64,000 nt of DNA from contig NZ_JAPKNH010000001.1 in assembly GCF_026344005.1 (NCBI RefSeq), forward strand, positions 434,001-498,000, read 5' to 3'. The position numbers and the translations under genes are program-made. The notes below the pieces were generated by a model, which saw nothing but the letters and a program-made list of their open reading frames with translations, did not search any database and was not told the DNA's origin. This DNA is from Kaistia terrae. Its GTDB lineage: Bacteria; Pseudomonadota; Alphaproteobacteria; Rhizobiales; Kaistiaceae. Within the stretch, counting starts at the first letter, position 1. Every line of letters begins with the position of its first letter. Positions 54,684 through 62,571 of the stretch are shown here, piece after piece.

Positions 54684-55076
54684 ATGGGCGTCCGTTCACG
54701 CTTTGCCGTGATGACCCTGACCGATGCCGCCGCCGAGCGCGTGCGCGAAATCGTCGAGGATTCCGACGTGCCCGTGCTGGGCCTACGCATTGGCGTCAAA
54801 AAGGGTGGCTGCGCCGGCATGGAATACACCATGAAGCCGGTCGCCGAGCCCGATCCCAAGGACGAGCGCATCGAGGAGAAGGGCGCTTCGGTGTTCATCG
54901 ATCCGGCCGCGGTTCTCTACCTGCTCGGCACGGTGATGGATTTCGAGACGACCAAGCTGCGTTCGGGCTTCGTGTTCAAGAACCCGAACGAGGTTTCGGC
55001 CTGCGGTTGCGGTGAGTCCGTCATGCTGAAGCCGGCGGATCTCTCCGAGGCGAATGCCGCGACGGCCGACCACTAA
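54684..55076 (+). CDS. sufA: SufA, A-type Fe-S carrier
   Basis: 130 residues. The three A-type carrier cysteines are present: IGVKKGGCAGMEYTM (about 44) and SACGCGESVML (about 108 and 110). It takes Fe-S clusters from SufBCD and delivers them to targets. Last gene of the operon; RBS GGAGAT. Confidence 0.96.
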   Translation: MGVRSRFAVMTLTDAAAERVREIVEDSDVPVLGLRIGVKKGGCAGMEYTMKPVAEPDPKDERIEEKGASVFIDPAAVLYLLGTVMDFETTKLRSGFVFKNPNEVSACGCGESVMLKPADLSEANAATADH

Positions 55077-55084
55077 GGCGGGCT

Positions 55085-55360
55085 TGCTTCACCTCTCGCC
55101 TCACGGGAGAGGTCGACGCACGCAGTGCGGCGGGTGAGGGTTTACGGCCTCACCGGATTTCCCAAACGCAACGCACCGTGCTCAACATGCTGAGGAGGCC
55201 CGAAGGGCCGTCTCGAAGCACGCAGAGCATATTCCGAACCCACCCTCTCCGCAGTCATCCCGGCGAAGGCCGGGATCCATACCCGCCGCCGGATTTCCGG
55301 ACAGCCCCGCCTACATCCCCTGGCCAATGGTGATGGCCCCAGCCTTCGCCGGGGCGACGA
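55085..55360. repeat. cluster of three repeat families after sufA
   Basis: Family A (55085-55164: cacctctcgcctcacgggag, ggtgagggtttacggcctca), family B half copy (55181-55223: ctcaacatgctgaggaggcc, tctcgaagcacg) and family D (55253-55275 tcatcccggcgaaggccggg; 55333-55360 gccttcgccggggcgac). No gene in this 321-base gap. Confidence 0.75.
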
Positions 55361-55397
55361 TGCCCGCGCCATCCCGAGTTCCATTCTGGAGACTTTC

Positions 55398-56063
55398 TTG
55401 TCCAGCCTGTTCGAGCGCTTGAAGTCCGATGCCGCCGCTGAGTGGCACGCCTATGTTCGCCATCCCTTCGTGGTCGGCCTTGGCGACGGCACGCTGCCCA
55501 AGCCGAGCTTCCAGCACTATTTGGTGCAGGATTACCTGTTCCTGATCGAGTTCGCTCGCGCCTATGCCATCGGCGTCTACAAGGCGCCAAACGCTTTGGA
55601 AATGCGCAAGGCTTCGGCCGGGATGCATGCCATCCTCGACGAAACCAGCCTGCATCTGACGCTTTGCGCCGAATGGGGGCTGTCGCAGGAAGCGGTTGAG
55701 AACACGCCGGAAGCCCGCGCCACCGTCGCCTACACGCGCTTTGTGCAGGAGGCCGGCTTGCGCGGCGACATGCTCGATCTCATTGTCGCGCTGTCGCCCT
55801 GCGTCGTCGGTTATGCAGAAATCGGTACCGATCTCGCGGCTTCCGGTACCGGCCTTGATGGCGCAAATCCCTATTCCGCCTGGATCCGCGAATATGCGGG
55901 CGAGGGCTATCAGGGCGTGGCCGAGGCAAGCCTTGCCCAGATCGACCGCCTCGCGGCAGACTATCTGACCGAGGCGCGCTATCCGCGCCTGCTTGAGATC
56001 TTCCGGCAGGCGGTCCGCCTGGAGGCTGATTTCTGGCAGATGGGCCTCGATATCGCAGACTGA
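55398..56063 (+). CDS. tenA: TenA family thiaminase II / aminopyrimidine aminohydrolase
   Basis: Salvages thiamine breakdown products by hydrolysing aminomethyl- to hydroxymethyl-pyrimidine. 221 residues, all-helical. Features: HPFVVGLGDGTLPKPSFQHYLVQDYLFLIEFARAYA, the active-site Cys in LSPCVVGYAEIG (about residue 137), and the late Glu in RLEADFWQMGLD. It begins with TTG (55398) after GGAG at a 7-base distance. The start lies just beyond the repeat cluster; no thi genes are nearby. Confidence 0.92.
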   Translation: MSSLFERLKSDAAAEWHAYVRHPFVVGLGDGTLPKPSFQHYLVQDYLFLIEFARAYAIGVYKAPNALEMRKASAGMHAILDETSLHLTLCAEWGLSQEAVENTPEARATVAYTRFVQEAGLRGDMLDLIVALSPCVVGYAEIGTDLAASGTGLDGANPYSAWIREYAGEGYQGVAEASLAQIDRLAADYLTEARYPRLLEIFRQAVRLEADFWQMGLDIAD

Positions 56064-56071
56064 GGCAGCCC

Positions 56072-56421
56072 ATGACGGCCGATCTCGATTATCTCGCAGA
56101 GCTGTTGAGCCGGTCGGCGGCGTTCGCATCCGCCGCATGTTCGGCGGTCTGGGCTTTTTTCGCGATGGGCTGATGTTCGGCATCTGGCAGGGCGATGTCA
56201 TCTACCTGAAGGCCGATGACCAAACCCGCCAGGCCTATGAAGCCGAGGGCTGCGGCCCATTCGTCTATGGCTCGAAGAACGGCCGCGATACATCGCTCAG
56301 CTACTATCGCATTCCGGAACGCCTGCTCGACGACACGGACGAGTTGCGCGACTGGGCGCTGGCCGCGATCGACGTCGCGATCCGGGCCAACGCCGCCAAG
56401 CCGATCAAGCAGCGGAAGTAG
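56072..56421 (+). pseudogene. TfoX N-terminal-domain gene with a frameshift
   Basis: The natural start is the ATG at 56072 (MTADLDYLAELLS...), but that frame ends early. The family core GGVRIRRMFGGLGFFRDGLM FGIWQG and the C-terminal YRIPERLLDDTDELRDWA lie in the +1 frame, which has no start codon nearby. Adding one C to the GAGCCGG at 56108-56114 would join MTADLDYLAELLSP directly to VGGVRIRRMFGG. It is therefore a one-base deletion, either a real inactivation or a sequence error. TfoX/Sxy proteins are competence regulators in gamma-proteobacteria; short single-domain forms are of unknown role. Confidence 0.75.
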
Positions 56422-56446
56422 CGGAAAGTCCTCTTTCGCGCCGCCA

Positions 56447-57223
56447 TCAGGGCGCCAGCGCGATCGCCTTCAGTTCCTTCCGGGCCGTGCCGAAGGTGCC
56501 GAGTTGATAGACCGATGCGCCGGTCGGGGAGAACGTGAACGTTTCGAACGGCTTGGCCAGCATCTTGTTCAGATAAGCTTCCGTTCCGACGCCGATGGTC
56601 ACGTGCGGATTGAAATGGTCGCCCGCCGCGACCTTGGTGAATCCGGCGACATACTCGATCAGCGATTTCTGGATGTCCCGTCCGCCGTCTTGGCTGAAGA
56701 ATGCCGAAGGCGTTCCCGTCTTCACCGTGAAGGGCTTGATGGCGGTGATCAGCTCATCCTGCAGCCGATGCAGGTCGGCGGTCGGTTCGACAACGATCCC
56801 GGCAAGGCCGACCGGCGGTGACGGGATATAGTAGTATTTGAAGGCCTTCAGCGGCCATGTCGTCGGCTTCTCCTTGCTGATAACCGCGTCCGCCGCCGCA
56901 TAGACCTTGTCGAGGTCGTCGGTGCGTACGAATTGCTGCAGCAGCGTGACGTGAGGGTGGTGGGTCGCGTCGAGCGAAAACCCCTTCGGGAAGGACTTCA
57001 GCAGACGGGCGTTGGCGTCCTTCGCGTGCTGAAGCATCGTCGCGTCGGGTTCGAGCGCGATATCGATCGCGGTCACGGAATCGGATTGCGCTCTCGCACC
57101 GTCGATCGGCCCGAGCGCCAGGAGCAGCCCGAGGCCAGCCGCCATGCCGGCCACGATGAAGGCAGGTGCGCGCCGAGTGTGCTTCGGGGACAAAAACGGG
57201 CTCGCCGGAATAGCATTCGTCAT
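56447..57223 (-). CDS. exported 2H phosphoesterase-like (2'-5' RNA ligase superfamily) protein
   Basis: 258 residues. N-terminal signal/anchor (RRAPAFIVAGMAAGLGLLLALG, ARAQ cleavage). Two HxT motifs of the 2H superfamily, spaced as expected: HPHVTLLQQF (about 95) and NPHVTIGVG (about 215). Intracellular relatives (LigT/ThpR) act on 2',3'-cyclic phosphates; an exported form would act on periplasmic substrates that are not known. The start at 57223 is supported by GGGAGAAG; a longer in-frame start at 57313 lacks it. Confidence 0.85.
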   Translation of the reverse strand: MTNAIPASPFLSPKHTRRAPAFIVAGMAAGLGLLLALGPIDGARAQSDSVTAIDIALEPDATMLQHAKDANARLLKSFPKGFSLDATHHPHVTLLQQFVRTDDLDKVYAAADAVISKEKPTTWPLKAFKYYYIPSPPVGLAGIVVEPTADLHRLQDELITAIKPFTVKTGTPSAFFSQDGGRDIQKSLIEYVAGFTKVAAGDHFNPHVTIGVGTEAYLNKMLAKPFETFTFSPTGASVYQLGTFGTARKELKAIALAP

Positions 57224-57380
57224 CGCTCTTCTCCCGCAATTTTTGGCAAATCCGCAGGGGAGGTTGGTCGCCTGCGCGCTTTGAAAGACTTGCGCGCAGC
57301 CGATCGCCTTCAAGGCGCTTCACGCGATTGTGGAAGGCGCGAGATCGCTCAACCGGGAGCCAGTCCCCAACGGAAAGCAA

Positions 57381-57420
57381 GCCCCTCACCCAACCCTCTC
57401 CCGCGAGCGGGCGAGGGCTC
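57381..57420. repeat. dispersed palindromic repeat, family C
   Basis: gcccctcacccaaccctctc, ccgcgagcgggcgagggc. Further copies: 57506-57546 (inside the DUF559 gene), 57900-57940, 57999-58038, and related hairpins at 50284-50412. Confidence 0.75.
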
Positions 57421-57482
57421 TTTCGGCCTGCGGCTTTGTCGCAGGCCTAGCCGTCACTGTTCGGGAGAGCCAGCGTCTTCAA

Positions 57483-57881
57483 TTACGCCGAGCCCGCCGG
57501 GATCGCCCCCTCTCCCGCCTGCGGGAGAGGGCTGGGGTGAGGGGCTTTCTGGCAGGCTTCGACGATCTGCCGCAACACTTCGTCGATGTTCTCAAACAGA
57601 TCGTTGTTCCAGAACCGGACAACGCGATAGCCGAGGCCAGCCAATATGTCCGCCCGGTGCCGATCATGCCCGGCGCGCATTTCCGCATGTTGCCCGCCAT
57701 CGAGTTCGACGATGAGCATGGTGTCCTTGCAGACGAAATCGGCGAAGTAACCTTCGATTGGAACCTGTCGGCGGAACTTCAATCCCTGGAGCCGGCGATC
57801 GCGCAGATGCAGCCAGAGCTTCAATTCGGCATCGGTCTGGGTCCTTCGCAAGGGCCGGGCGCGCGCGATTTCCTTGCGCAT
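57483..57881 (-). CDS. DUF559 (Vsr-like) endonuclease domain protein
   Basis: 132 residues of the restriction-endonuclease-like fold related to Vsr: RPLRRTQTDAELKLWLHLRDRRLQGLKFRRQVPIEGYFADFVC, the catalytic ELDGGQHAE, GYRVVRFWNND and LRQIVEAC. All motifs are intact. The last ~20 residues (PHPSPLPQAGEGAIPAGS) are encoded by a family C repeat (57506-57546), an apparent in-frame insertion at the C-terminus. The start is taken as the ATG at 57881 next to GGGGGAG. Role unknown; such genes are dispersed in rhizobial genomes. Confidence 0.85.
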   Translation of the reverse strand: MRKEIARARPLRRTQTDAELKLWLHLRDRRLQGLKFRRQVPIEGYFADFVCKDTMLIVELDGGQHAEMRAGHDRHRADILAGLGYRVVRFWNNDLFENIDEVLRQIVEACQKAPHPSPLPQAGEGAIPAGSA

Positions 57882-57899
57882 GGCTCCCCCGAAAGCAAG

Positions 57900-58038
57900 A
57901 CCCTCACCCAACCCTCTCCCGCAAGCGGGCGAGGGCTTTTCCGCCGGCGGGTTTCATTCGGAACGAGACCACCATCCGTCCAACCCCTCCGCCCGGACTC
58001 CCTCGCCCGCGTGCGGGAGAGGGTGGGGTGAGGGGCTT
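57900..58038. repeat. two further family C repeat copies
   Basis: 57900-57940 (accctcacccaaccctctcc, gcaagcgggcgaggg) and 57999-58038 (ctccctcgcccgcgtgcggg, agagggtggggtgaggggc) flank a 58-base spacer in inverted orientation, just after the aas stop. Confidence 0.7.
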
Positions 58039-58044
58039 GCTGTC

Positions 58045-61000
58045 CTATTCGACCACCACAGCTTCCGGATGCGGAGCCTTTGCCCTGACCGCGAGCTCCG
58101 TCACGGCCGTATTGTCGACCTTGCCGGATCCGAGCATTGGCAGCTTTTCGACGAAGATCACCGTCCTCGGCAGCATGATCTCCGACAGGCCGCGCGTCCG
58201 GGCGAAGCGCTGGAACTCCGCGAGGTCGGCGTCCGGCCGCTCGGTCACCAGCACGATCTCCTCGCCCTTGCGCTCATGCGGCACGGCGGCGGCCGCCGTC
58301 GCATGGTGCGGCCAGAATTCGCCGGCCAGCGCTTCAAGCGCCGCCAGCGACACCATTTCGCCGCCGACTTTGGCAAAGCGTTTGGCGCGACCGGAGATGG
58401 TGATGTAGCCGCTATCGATGGTGACGATGTCGCCGGTGTCGTACCAGCCATCGACCGGCGCCTCGAGCACGCCCGGCGCCTCGGCGCGATAGTAGCCGCG
58501 CATGACATTGGCGCCGCGAACCAACAATTTTCCGCCTTCCTCGATGCCGGCGATCTTTTCCAGCCGGGTTTCGATGCCGGGAAGCGCCTTGCCGACCGAG
58601 CCCGGACGGTTGGCCATCGGCGTGTTGATGGCGATGACCGGCGCAGTCTCGGTCGTGCCATAGCCTTCCAACAGGCGGATGCCGAACTTCTCCGACCAGA
58701 CGCGGCGCGTCTCGGGCTTCACCCGCTCGGCGCCGGCGAAGACATAACGCACCGAATAGAAGTCGTAAGGGTGCGCCATCCTGGCATAGCCGGCCAGGAA
58801 AGTGTCGGTGCCGAACAGGATGGTGGCGTTCACGTCATAGGCCATTTCCGGCACGATCCGGTAATGCAGCGGCGAGGGGTAGAGCATCTGCCGGACGCCG
58901 GAGAACAGCGGCAGCAGGCAGCCCGCCGTCAATCCGAAGGCGTGGAACAGCGGCAGCGCATTGAGGACGATGTCCTCGCCGGAGAAGTCTATGACGCTGG
59001 CGATCTGCTGGCGGTTTGACTGGATGGCGTGGTGGCTGAGCGAGACGCCCTTGGGTGTTCCCTCGGAGCCGGAGGTAAACAGCACCACGGCTTCGGCCTG
59101 CGGATCGGTCGGGCGCTGGAAGGCGACGCGGGAGAGAAACAGCGGCGCAACCCCGCCAAGCATGGCAAACAGCTTGCGGAACAGGCCGATTTCGCCGCGC
59201 AGATCCTCCAGATAGACGATCCGGGTGTTCTGGCCGAGTATGTCGATCAACGGCTGCAAGCGGCCCTTTTCCACGAACAGCCGCGAGGTCAGCACCAGCT
59301 TGACCTCAGCCGCCTTCCGCGCCGCGTCGACCGAAGCAGGGCCGGCGGAGAAGTTGAGCATGGCCGGGATGCGGCCCGTCACCTGCAGCGCGAAGAACGT
59401 GACGACGGCGGCAAGCGTGTTGGGCAGCAGCACGCCGACCCGCTCGCCCGGCGAAGTCAGTTTCGCGAACGATTTTCCAAGCGCGAACGCGCCGCGGATG
59501 ATCTGCGTATAGCCGATCGGGCTGCGGGTGACGTCTTCGATGACGGGACGCTTGCCGTGGATATGGCGGGCATGCAGCAGCGCGTCGAACAGAGTCTCCG
59601 CCGCCGGGCTGGTCTCGTAGACCATCTCGGTCATGATTGCTTGCAGGTGATGGCCTGCCTCGTGGCGGCGCTTGCGTCCGACAAGGCCGGGCGTCAGCTC
59701 GATCCGGCGCGTCGGCAACACCGTCATCTGGATGTCGGGGAACAGGCGGCGCCGAACCTTGCCCTTGAGCCGTGAGAAGATCGTGTATTGCGCGCCGTCG
59801 ATGCGGACGGGGATGATCGGCACGTCGGCAAGCGCCGCGATCATCGCCGGGCCGTCATAGACCTTCATCAGCGCGCCGGTGACGGTGATGCGCCCTTCCG
59901 GGAAGATCACAAGCCGGCGGCCTTCCTTCACCAGCTTGACCATTTTTCGCACGGTGAACGGGCTGGTCGGGTCGACGGGCACGAGATCGAAGAACAGGAA
60001 GGCCGGCTGCACCCACCAGCGTTCGGCGATGTATTTGTTGATCGCGAACACCGGCTTGCCCGGCAGCAGGCAGCCGATCAGCACAGCGTCGAGGAACGAG
60101 GTGTGGTTGACCACCACCACCGCCGATTCCTCTCCGTCGCCATAGTTTTCCAACCCCTTCACGCGTGCGCCGAAGAAGAGCTGGAGAAGGCGATGGCCGA
60201 TCGCCTTGACCAGTTCGTCGGGGACGAATTTCAGGCACACGATGGCCGCGATGATGTTGGCGAGGCCGAGCCAGAACAGCAGTTGCAGCGTCGTGACCCC
60301 AGCAGCGAGCAGGCCCGCCGCAACGACGGTGCCGAGCACCATGACGGCCGAATTCATGATGTTGTTGCCGGCGATCGCAGCCGAACGCTCATGCTCGTCG
60401 GCGCGCGATTGCAGCAGCGCGTACAGCGGCACGGTGAACAGGCCGCCGCCAAAGGCAACGCCGACGAGATCGATCAGGACGCGAATGCCGGGGCCCGACG
60501 TGATGAACGCGCCGAAATCGAGCGCGCCACCGGCGCCGACCGCGCCGAGCGCGCTGGCCGAATAGGACAAATCGACCATGAAGGCGGCCATGACCAGCGC
60601 GCCGATCGGCGTATGGCGGGCCGAGATGTGGCCGGCGAGCACTTTTGCTGTGGCGGCCGAGCCGAGCGCGATGCCGACGACGAAGGCGGCGACCAGCAGG
60701 TTGGCGACGATTTCGTCGACCTTCAGCGTCGACTTGGCGAAGTCGGGGAACACCGACATCACGATCAGGCCGATCATCCAGAACCAGGAGATGCCGGAGA
60801 CAGCGAGGAAGAGCGTGCGTTTGCGGCGAATGGCGGCGAAGGCGTCGCGGCTGGAGCCGATGAGCGAGAACTTGAATTTTCCGGCTCCCGGCGCCGGCGG
60901 GGCGGACGGGATGAAAAAGGCGGCGACCGCGCCGATCAGCGCGACGGAGACCAGGCCGACAATCGCCACCCACTTGCCGCCGAGACCGATGGTGAGGCCG

Positions 61001-61545
61001 CCGAACAGCGTGCCCAGCAGGATGGCGACGAAGGTCGAGCCCTCGAACAGCGCATTGGCGGCGACCAGCCGTTCGCGGCCGACGAATTGCGGCAGGATCG
61101 AATATTTCGCCGGCCCGAAGATGGTCGATTGCACCGCGTAGAGGAACATGCCGAGCAAGGCGAGGGGTGCGGAATGGATCATGATGGCGATCGACGACAG
61201 GATCGCCAGCCCGACCTCGGCAAGCCGGGTCCAGCGCACGACGAGCTTCTTGTCGACCGTGTCGGAGAGCCGGCCCGAGACGCCGGAGAACAGGAAGAAG
61301 GGCAGCATGAACACCGCGCCGCCCAGCGTCACCGCCACTTGCGGCGATAGGCCGAACAGATCCGCGCCGCCATAGGCGACCATGAAGCCGAAGGCGCTCT
61401 TCAGCGCATTGTCGGCAAACGCGCCGAACCACTGCACGATGAAGAGCGGCAAAAAGCCCGGCGTCTTCAAAAGGGGCGGGGAGCCGGCAGGCGTGGCGCC
61501 AGGCGACGGGGTGTCGTGCGGTGATGTCTGTGCGGAAGCGTCCAT
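58045..61545 (-). CDS. aas: LplT-Aas fusion: lysophospholipid transporter / acyltransferase / acyl-ACP synthetase
   Basis: 1166 residues, three modules. Residues about 20-420: an MFS transporter (LplT-like; FLPLFIVQWFGAFADNALKSAFGF, YGGADLFGLSPQVAVTLGG, VFPDFAKSTLKVDEIVANLLVA). About 440-640: a PlsC acyltransferase with HX4D in VVNHTSFLDAVLIG and FPEGRITVTG. About 660-1160: an AMP-forming acyl-ACP synthetase with LFTSGSEGTPKGVSLSH, GYGTTETAPV and a YDTGDIV motif. Together they take up lysophospholipids across the inner membrane and re-acylate them. E. coli has lplT and aas as two genes. ATG at 61545 is chosen (GAGG 10 bases upstream). Confidence 0.92.
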   Translation of the reverse strand: MDASAQTSPHDTPSPGATPAGSPPLLKTPGFLPLFIVQWFGAFADNALKSAFGFMVAYGGADLFGLSPQVAVTLGGAVFMLPFFLFSGVSGRLSDTVDKKLVVRWTRLAEVGLAILSSIAIMIHSAPLALLGMFLYAVQSTIFGPAKYSILPQFVGRERLVAANALFEGSTFVAILLGTLFGGLTIGLGGKWVAIVGLVSVALIGAVAAFFIPSAPPAPGAGKFKFSLIGSSRDAFAAIRRKRTLFLAVSGISWFWMIGLIVMSVFPDFAKSTLKVDEIVANLLVAAFVVGIALGSAATAKVLAGHISARHTPIGALVMAAFMVDLSYSASALGAVGAGGALDFGAFITSGPGIRVLIDLVGVAFGGGLFTVPLYALLQSRADEHERSAAIAGNNIMNSAVMVLGTVVAAGLLAAGVTTLQLLFWLGLANIIAAIVCLKFVPDELVKAIGHRLLQLFFGARVKGLENYGDGEESAVVVVNHTSFLDAVLIGCLLPGKPVFAINKYIAERWWVQPAFLFFDLVPVDPTSPFTVRKMVKLVKEGRRLVIFPEGRITVTGALMKVYDGPAMIAALADVPIIPVRIDGAQYTIFSRLKGKVRRRLFPDIQMTVLPTRRIELTPGLVGRKRRHEAGHHLQAIMTEMVYETSPAAETLFDALLHARHIHGKRPVIEDVTRSPIGYTQIIRGAFALGKSFAKLTSPGERVGVLLPNTLAAVVTFFALQVTGRIPAMLNFSAGPASVDAARKAAEVKLVLTSRLFVEKGRLQPLIDILGQNTRIVYLEDLRGEIGLFRKLFAMLGGVAPLFLSRVAFQRPTDPQAEAVVLFTSGSEGTPKGVSLSHHAIQSNRQQIASVIDFSGEDIVLNALPLFHAFGLTAGCLLPLFSGVRQMLYPSPLHYRIVPEMAYDVNATILFGTDTFLAGYARMAHPYDFYSVRYVFAGAERVKPETRRVWSEKFGIRLLEGYGTTETAPVIAINTPMANRPGSVGKALPGIETRLEKIAGIEEGGKLLVRGANVMRGYYRAEAPGVLEAPVDGWYDTGDIVTIDSGYITISGRAKRFAKVGGEMVSLAALEALAGEFWPHHATAAAAVPHERKGEEIVLVTERPDADLAEFQRFARTRGLSEIMLPRTVIFVEKLPMLGSGKVDNTAVTELAVRAKAPHPEAVVVE

Positions 61546-61591
61546 GACGTCAAACCTCAGCCTGTTCGCGGCGACTCGCAAGTCGCTTTTA

Positions 61592-61636
61592 TTGAACGAT
61601 GTTCAATTGAATATCATCGTTTTGAACGCTGTTCAA
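61592..61636. promoter_or_regulatory. twin TetR operators between aas and its regulator
   Basis: Two almost identical perfect inverted repeats: TTGAACGATGTTCAA (61592-61606) and TTGAACGCTGTTCAA (61622-61636), centres 30 bp apart (three helical turns), between divergent starts. Each half-site is TTGAAC. This is the expected binding site of the adjacent TetR protein. Confidence 0.85.
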
Positions 61637-61732
61637 TACATGCTATCCCGTCCGGTGATAGGGAACGCAGTTGGAGTGGCCGGCCCGGCTTTCGCAGGAA
61701 TGCGGTCCGGACTGGCAGAAGGCAGGAACGGC

Positions 61733-62317
61733 ATGGCACGTCGCAGCGATCATGCGCCCGATGAATTGAAGCGCCTCGCAAGCGATGCCGGCCGGGCGAT
61801 CGCCTCGGAGGAGGGGCTTCGCGGACTGACCGTGCGCCGCGTCGCCGAGCGGATCGGCTATGCGCCCGGCACGCTCTATAATCTGTTTGCCAATCTCGAT
61901 GACCTGATCGTGCAGATCAACGGCTCGACGCTGGATGCGCTGGGTGTCGTGCTGGCCGAAGCGGCGAAGGCAGATCCGGAAGACCGGCCGCGAAAACTGG
62001 TCGAGGCCTATTTTGATTTCGTCGAAAGCCGGCCGCGCCTCTGGAGCATGTTGTTCGAGCATCGATTGCCGGAGGGAGAGGATCTGCCCGACTGGTATCG
62101 GCCGAAGCTCGCGGCGCTGCTGGCTCTCGTGGCCGAGGCACTGGGACCGCTGATGCAGGATCAGACCTTTGAGGCGCGGCAGGCGATCATCGTCACCATG
62201 TGGGCCGGGTTGCACGGCATCTCGACGCTGGCGGTCTCAAGCAAGCTGACCCTCGTCGCTGAAACCGACCCACGCCAGTTGGGCCATCTTCTCGTCCAGC
62301 GAATGCTGGGGCGCTAG
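61733..62317 (+). CDS. TetR/AcrR family regulator, probable repressor of aas
   Basis: 194 residues. TetR helix-turn-helix (LKRLASDAGRAIASEEGLRGLTVRRVAERIGYAPGTLYNLFANLDDLIVQ) followed by a C-terminal ligand-binding domain of the FadR/YerO-like type (FDFVESRPRLWSMLFEHRLPEGEDLPDW). It is divergent from the LplT-Aas gene across two strong palindromes, so it is likely to repress it and itself; an acyl-CoA or lysolipid ligand is plausible but not shown. ATG at 61733 with AGGA six bases upstream. Confidence 0.9.
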   Translation: MARRSDHAPDELKRLASDAGRAIASEEGLRGLTVRRVAERIGYAPGTLYNLFANLDDLIVQINGSTLDALGVVLAEAAKADPEDRPRKLVEAYFDFVESRPRLWSMLFEHRLPEGEDLPDWYRPKLAALLALVAEALGPLMQDQTFEARQAIIVTMWAGLHGISTLAVSSKLTLVAETDPRQLGHLLVQRMLGR

Positions 62318-62361
62318 GGCAAGGCCGCCGTCCTCTTGGGCATCCGGGCCGCGTGCGAGCT

Positions 62362-62557
62362 TTCTGGACCCTCCTTCGAGGCTTCGCTGCGCGAAGCACC
62401 TCAGGATGATGGCCGGTAAGGGTGAGGGGACGGGGAGCATGAGGCTTCGCCGGATGATCCCGTACCTTCGTCGGGAGCTGACTTGGTGCCCTCTGGAGCC
62501 ACACGACCATCATCCTGAGGTGCCCGGCAGAGCCGGGCCTCGAAGGAGGGTCCAGAA
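62362..62557. repeat. large inverted repeat, family B (complete)
   Basis: A 21-bp exact inverted repeat (62362-62382 with 62537-62557, starting TTCTGGACCCTCCTTCGAGG) encloses a second 14-bp pair CCTCAGGATGATGG (62399-62412) / CCATCATCCTGAGG (62507-62520). Both arms also contain small palindromes (cttcgctgcgcgaag; cccggcagagccggg). The unit sits between the convergent TetR and kinase genes. Confidence 0.85.
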
Positions 62558-62571
62558 GGCTCCTTACAACC

